From assembly GCF_018324205.1 (NCBI RefSeq), contig NZ_AP023356.1, positions 558,001 through 622,000 of the forward strand: DNA of 64,000 nt. The letters are read 5' to 3'. The DNA is from Actinoplanes ianthinogenes (GTDB lineage: Bacteria; Actinomycetota; Actinomycetes; Mycobacteriales; Micromonosporaceae). Below, piece after piece: positions 60,374 through 64,000 of the stretch. Every line of letters begins with the position of its first letter. Position 1 is the first letter of the stretch. Made by a program: the position numbers and the translations under genes. Below the pieces are notes generated by a model. It did no database searches. It saw only the letters and a program-made list of their open reading frames with translations, and was not told the origin of the DNA.

Positions 60374-61315
60374 TCAGATCGCGGTACCCGGCGGGGACTT
60401 GAGCATCCCGGCCGCCTCCGCAAGGTAGCCGCCACGGCCCGCGCGCGCCGCCCCGGCGGCCATCCGGACGAGGTCGATGTTGACGCCGGCGGCACCGCTC
60501 GGGTCGTGCACCACCAGGCGCACGTCGAGACTGACGGCGGTGCCCGCCCAGCCCTGCGCCTCCAGGTTCAGGTGGGCGATCTTCTGCGAGCCGAGGTGCG
60601 GCAGGTACCCGAGCGGCGCGATCTGCACCTGCGCCGAGCCGAGCGCGTTCACCTTGGACTGGTGCTTGGTGTTCGGGTTCGCCACCAGGTTGCGGAAGTC
60701 CTCGGTCCCGCCGAGGTTCACCTGGTAGGAGCTGGTCAGCGTGATCCCACGCTCGGCGAGCAGGCGCAGCAGCGTGTGGTGCAGCACCGAGGTGCCGAAC
60801 TGGCTGGCCAGATCGTCGCCGATCAGCGGCAGCCCGGCCGCCTCGAAGCGCCGCAGCAGCTCCGGGTCCCGGGCCACCGGGTCCGACGTGGTGTTCACGA
60901 ACGCGGCGCCCGCCGTCAGCGCCACTTCGGCGTAGGCGCGGGCGATCTCCGGGCGGCCGCTCGGCGCCGAGTAGAGCAGCACCTCCGCGCCCTTCACCAG
61001 GCCCGCCACCCGCTCGATCCCGCCGTCGTCGACCAGCCCGCGCTCGACGACGACCCCGGACGGCGCCAGGGCGTCCTCGATCCGCGGGAAGTTGTTCGGC
61101 GCCGCGAAGATCGCCTCGTGCAGGTCCCGGCCGACCTTGTCGCCGGAGAGCGCGAACGCCGCGACCACGTCGACGTCACCGACCCCGATCCCGTCCACCT
61201 CCGGCCGGCCGATCCCGACCCGGCTGCCGGTGCGCCGGTAGAACGAGATGCCCTGGACCAGCGCCGACGTATTGTTCCCGACCCCGACCACCGCGAGACG
61301 CACTTTGTCGATCAT
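60374..61315 (-). CDS. Divergent inositol-3-phosphate-synthase (MIPS) homologue
   Basis: A predicted 313-residue NAD-binding protein. KVRLAVVGVGNNTSALVQGI matches the MIPS N-terminus (VGVGN-x-x-S-L-V-Q-G). DVVAAFALSGDKVGRDLHEA and IFAAPNN also match. Then come AFVNTTSDPVARDPELLRRF, LPLIGDDLASQFGTSVLHHT, NLGGTEDFRNL, SLDVRLVVHDPSGAAGVNID and LKSPP near the end. It is about 50 residues shorter than mycobacterial Ino1, with NVGGNMDFLNM changed to NLGGTEDF, and a PVGSE-type motif changed to APSGR. It may be a specialised sugar-phosphate cyclase or a dehydrogenase, not housekeeping Ino1. Leaderless start after TACGGT. Confidence 0.85.
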   Translation of the reverse strand: MIDKVRLAVVGVGNNTSALVQGISFYRRTGSRVGIGRPEVDGIGVGDVDVVAAFALSGDKVGRDLHEAIFAAPNNFPRIEDALAPSGVVVERGLVDDGGIERVAGLVKGAEVLLYSAPSGRPEIARAYAEVALTAGAAFVNTTSDPVARDPELLRRFEAAGLPLIGDDLASQFGTSVLHHTLLRLLAERGITLTSSYQVNLGGTEDFRNLVANPNTKHQSKVNALGSAQVQIAPLGYLPHLGSQKIAHLNLEAQGWAGTAVSLDVRLVVHDPSGAAGVNIDLVRMAAGAARAGRGGYLAEAAGMLKSPPGTAI

Positions 61316-61369
61316 GGACCTACCGTAGGCGGCCTGCGCCAGCCGGGAGCCTGCTGGCACGATGGCGCG

Positions 61370-62353
61370 ATGATTGGCCCGCCCCGCGCATGGATCGCAG
61401 ATCTGCACCCCCGGCTGCGGCCCGTGCTGGCGGCGATGCTGGCCGCCGGCGTCGCGCTCACGGTCCTCGGCGTGGCCGCCGACCTGGCCGGGCTCTGGTC
61501 GAGCCTGCCGTTCCTGACCAACCTGGTCTCGGCGCTGACCGGTGCCCTGTTCGGCATCCCGGTGGCCGTCGCGGTGGTGCAGCGGCTGCTCCAGGCGCAG
61601 ACCGACGCGACCGATCGGGCCGCCGCGTGGCGGCAGGCCACCCGGTCGGTGCACGAGATGCGGATCGCGGCACACGCGCTGTCCCGCGCCGACGGCGCGG
61701 CCGCCGATCTGGCCCGGCACCTCGCCCGGTGCGACGCCGCTCTCGGCGAGGCCCGGGAGTGGGCGGACCGGGCTCTCACCGCCAAACCGCGCCCGCGGCG
61801 GGCACGGGCGAGCATGTACCAGCGCACCTACCTGCGGCAGGTGCTGGCGCTGCACGAGGCGGCCCGCCAGGCCCTGGACGTGTACGCGTCGACCGGCCTG
61901 GCCGCGCCGACCGCCGGGAGCACGCTGGAGCGGATCCGCTCCGAGGCCGTGTTCCTGCACCACCAGGTCCGGCCCGCGGTGCTCCGGCTGGGCGACCCGT
62001 GGCTGCCGCAACCGCAGGCCGCAGCGATCGAGCAGGTCGACGACACCTTCCCGGCCGGGCTGTCCCGGACGGGAGCGACCCGGGTGCGCGCCGTCGAGCA
62101 GTTGCTCGCCGCGGTTCCGGCGGCACAGCTCGCGGCGCTGCTTCCGGAGGCGGACGAGGCCCGCGGCGGCCTGCCCGACCCGGACCGGCCGCTGCCGCTG
62201 CCCACCGTGCAGACGCTGATGGAACTACGCGCGGGCCTCGGCCTGCTGAGCACCCAGCTGGACCGCGCCCGGCGGATCACCGAGGTCGTGGACGGCATCC
62301 AGCAGGCGGTCGACGACAGCTGTCGATCATCACGGAGGGCTACCACTGGGTAA
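61370..62353 (+). CDS. Hypothetical protein with two N-terminal membrane helices
   Basis: A predicted 327-residue protein. Hydrophobic helices lie at about 18-36 (VLAAMLAAGVALTVLGVAAD) and 45-67 (LPFLTNLVSALTGALFGIPV and VAVAVV). The remainder is a long, charged helical cytosolic part (DRAAAWRQATRSVHEMRIAA; a coiled-coil-prone stretch). LQAQTDATDRAAAWRQA is a pattern often seen just after a transmembrane hairpin in actinobacterial proteins of unknown function. No family recognised. ATG 61370 is in frame with the hydrophobic segments. Divergent from the MIPS-like gene (54 bp). Confidence 0.72.
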   Translation: MIGPPRAWIADLHPRLRPVLAAMLAAGVALTVLGVAADLAGLWSSLPFLTNLVSALTGALFGIPVAVAVVQRLLQAQTDATDRAAAWRQATRSVHEMRIAAHALSRADGAAADLARHLARCDAALGEAREWADRALTAKPRPRRARASMYQRTYLRQVLALHEAARQALDVYASTGLAAPTAGSTLERIRSEAVFLHHQVRPAVLRLGDPWLPQPQAAAIEQVDDTFPAGLSRTGATRVRAVEQLLAAVPAAQLAALLPEADEARGGLPDPDRPLPLPTVQTLMELRAGLGLLSTQLDRARRITEVVDGIQQAVDDSCRSSRRATTG

Positions 62354-62409
62354 CACGCGCGGGTAGCCTGGCGGCCAGGCACCGTCCGCCGTCGGAGGGA
62401 TGTACACCG

Positions 62410-64000
62410 ATGACCACGACGAATGGGAAACCGGCAGACGTCTCCGAGAAGCAGGCCCGGCAGGTCGCCGAGGCCGCCCGGGAGTCCGAGTGGCGCAAGC
62501 CCAGCTTCGGCAAGGAGCTGTTTCTCGGCAAGTTCCAGCTGGACCTGATCGAACCCTGGCCGAGCGCCCCGGACAGTCCGGATGCGGACGACTTCCTGCG
62601 CAAACTGGACGTCTTCGTGCGCACCGAGCTGGACGGCGACCTGATCGAGCGGGACGCCCGGATTCCCGACGAGGCGTTCCAGGGGCTGGCCCGGCTCGGC
62701 GCGTTCGGCATGAAGATCGACAAGGAGTACGGCGGGCTCGGCCTGTCGAACCTGCACTACTGCAAGGCCCTCACGCTGGTCGGCTCGGTCAGCGCGTCGA
62801 CCGCGGCACTGCTGTCGGCGCACCAGTCGATCGGGGTGCCACAGCCGCTGAAACTGTTCGGATCCGCCGTACAGAAAAAGGCTTTCCTGCCGCGCCTGGC
62901 CGCCGGCGAAGTATCGGCCTTCCTGCTCACCGAGCCCGATGTCGGATCCGACCCGGCGCGTCTCGGCACCGTCGCCGAGCCGGTCGAGGGTGGTTACCGG
63001 CTCAACGGCGTGAAGCTGTGGGCCACCAACGGCACGGTGGCGACGCTGCTGGTGGTGATGGCGCGCGTGCCGGGCAAGGGCATCACCGCGTTCGTGGTCG
63101 AGGGCGACTCCCCCGGCATCACCGTCGAGCGGCGCAACGCGTTCCTCGGCCTGCGCGGCCTGGAGAACAGCGTCACCCGCTTCCACGACGTCTTCGTGCC
63201 CGAGGCGAACGTGATCGGCGGCCTCGGCAAGGGCCTGCGGATCGCGCTGACCACGCTGAACACCGGCCGCCTGTCGCTGCCCGCGATGTGCGTCGGCGCC
63301 GGCAAGCGCGCCCTGACCATCGCCCGCGAGTGGTCCGCGGACCGGGTGCAGTGGGGCCGCTCGGTCGGCACCCACGAGGCGGTGGCCAAGAAGATCGCGT
63401 TCATCGCCGCGACCACCTACGCGATGGAGTCGATGCTCGACCTCTGCTGCCTGATCGCCGACGACGCGCGCAACGACATCCGGATCGAGGCCGCGCTGGT
63501 CAAGCTGTTCGCCAGCGAGATGGGCTGGCAGATCGCCGACGAGCTGATCCAGATCCGCGGCGGCCGCGGTTACGAGACCGCCGAGTCGCTGCGGGCCCGC
63601 GGCGAGCGCCCCGCCGAGGCCGAGCAGATCCTGCGGGACATGCGGATCAACCGGATCTTCGAGGGCTCCACCGAGATCATGCACCTGCTGATCGCCCGGG
63701 AGGCGGTCGACGCGCATCTCACGGTCGCCGGCGACATCATCGACCCGGACGCCGACCTGGCCCGCAAGGCCCGCGCCGGGGTGCGAGCCGGCGGCTTCTA
63801 CGCACGGTGGCTGCCCACCCTCGCGGTCGGCAAGGGCCAGAACCCGGTCGAGTACGCCCGGTTCGGCCCCCTCGCGGCCCATCTGCGGTACGTCGAGCGC
63901 GCGTCCCGCAAACTCGCCCGTTCGACGTTCTACGCGATGTCCCGCTGGCAGGGGAAGCTGGAGCGCAAACAGGGCTTCCTCGGGCGGATCGTGGACATCG
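62410..64000 (+). CDS. Acyl-CoA dehydrogenase family protein (3' end outside window)
   Basis: A long open frame from ATG 62410 to the window edge, at least 530 residues, continuing beyond it. It is a flavin-dependent acyl-CoA dehydrogenase: N-terminal helical part (FLRKLDVFVRTELDGDLIER), FGMKIDKEYGGLGLSNLHYC, FAD-binding LAAGEVSAFLLTEPDVGSDP and VKLWATNGTVATLL. The C-terminal helical domain has RSVGTHEAVAKK and the expected catalytic Glu region RIFEGSTEIMHLLIAREAVD. An extended C-terminal tail follows, as in larger FadE subgroups. Acts in fatty acid beta-oxidation; chain length unknown. GGAGGG lies 10 bp upstream. Confidence 0.92.
   Translation, partial: MTTTNGKPADVSEKQARQVAEAARESEWRKPSFGKELFLGKFQLDLIEPWPSAPDSPDADDFLRKLDVFVRTELDGDLIERDARIPDEAFQGLARLGAFGMKIDKEYGGLGLSNLHYCKALTLVGSVSASTAALLSAHQSIGVPQPLKLFGSAVQKKAFLPRLAAGEVSAFLLTEPDVGSDPARLGTVAEPVEGGYRLNGVKLWATNGTVATLLVVMARVPGKGITAFVVEGDSPGITVERRNAFLGLRGLENSVTRFHDVFVPEANVIGGLGKGLRIALTTLNTGRLSLPAMCVGAGKRALTIAREWSADRVQWGRSVGTHEAVAKKIAFIAATTYAMESMLDLCCLIADDARNDIRIEAALVKLFASEMGWQIADELIQIRGGRGYETAESLRARGERPAEAEQILRDMRINRIFEGSTEIMHLLIAREAVDAHLTVAGDIIDPDADLARKARAGVRAGGFYARWLPTLAVGKGQNPVEYARFGPLAAHLRYVERASRKLARSTFYAMSRWQGKLERKQGFLGRIVDI

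Noticed and set aside
61828..63882. A 684-residue minus-strand frame opposite the acyl-CoA dehydrogenase gene
   Set aside because: The plus strand encodes a full acyl-CoA dehydrogenase; the minus frame has no motifs and spans two unrelated genes.

Overview
The window reads as chromosomal DNA of a high-GC actinomycete, most likely Micromonosporaceae (Actinoplanes-like). The reasons are G/C at nearly every third codon position, many GTG starts, many genes whose start lies 6-7 bp after a TAnnnT -10 box (leaderless mRNAs), a protein O-mannosyltransferase, an F420/PPOX-type enzyme, and DUF6345, EACC1 and VMAP-C families typical of multicellular actinobacteria. The genus is an inference. I saw no rRNA, tRNA, CRISPR array, prophage or intact insertion sequence. 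Mobile DNA is limited to one decayed ISL3-type transposase (about 1871-2144).

Layout. 1-6.3 kb: end of an unknown gene, a structured repeat-rich gap, an alpha/beta hydrolase, the IS remnant, DUF7003-like and VOC proteins, an acyl-CoA ligase and a kinase-fold phosphotransferase. 6.3-12 kb: SAM methyltransferase, ArsR-like regulator, a two-component system divergent from a small secreted Cys protein, an MFS exporter, DUF3253. 12-15.3 kb: a broken TrmO-like gene, then a MerR regulator fused to a peroxiredoxin-like domain that has lost its active-site cysteine, next to enolase; both genes have near-identical MerR-type promoters. PPOX enzyme and an intact TrmO follow. 15.5-20.1 kb: hypothetical, PPC and VOC proteins, a methyltransferase relic, a 3D-like lipoprotein and a caspase-fold DUF6345 protein closed by a perfect hairpin. 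20.2-21.4 kb: candidate nuclease toxin and immunity pair. 21.6-29.5 kb: ECF sigma factor with DUF6069 protein, MFS exporter divergent from a LacI repressor, then a 1329-residue kinase/receiver/SpoIIE protein with a STAS partner. 29.6-36.6 kb: small enzymes and hypotheticals, a secreted phospholipase C/acid phosphatase-type enzyme, an NmrA-like reductase. 36.8-42.9 kb: altronate/galactarate dehydratase, a membrane-anchored NACHT/HEAT NTPase, protein mannosyltransferase. 43-48.5 kb: secreted alpha/beta hydrolase, DHA2 exporter, beta-helix lipoprotein, second LacI regulator. 48.5-52.3 kb: single-domain receiver, FprA ferredoxin reductase behind an iron box, GH25 lysozyme, tandem GNAT protein. 52.3-55.4 kb: EACC1 protein divergent from a caspase-HATPase-repeat-VMAP-C protein, the best candidate for a poorly described conflict/defence system. 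55.4-64 kb: methyltransferase, cyclopropane-synthase-like enzyme, a TetR-controlled saccharopine-dehydrogenase-like gene, a divergent inositol-phosphate-synthase homologue with a FAD oxidoreductase, a membrane protein and a truncated acyl-CoA dehydrogenase.

Two patterns cut across the genes. The word TTTCGGTACG (or TTTCCGGTACG) occurs at least ten times on either strand and in several codon phases, far above chance. Related words also sit just after stop codons in four convergent gene junctions, together with GC-rich hairpins; two of these junctions share a 73-bp element.
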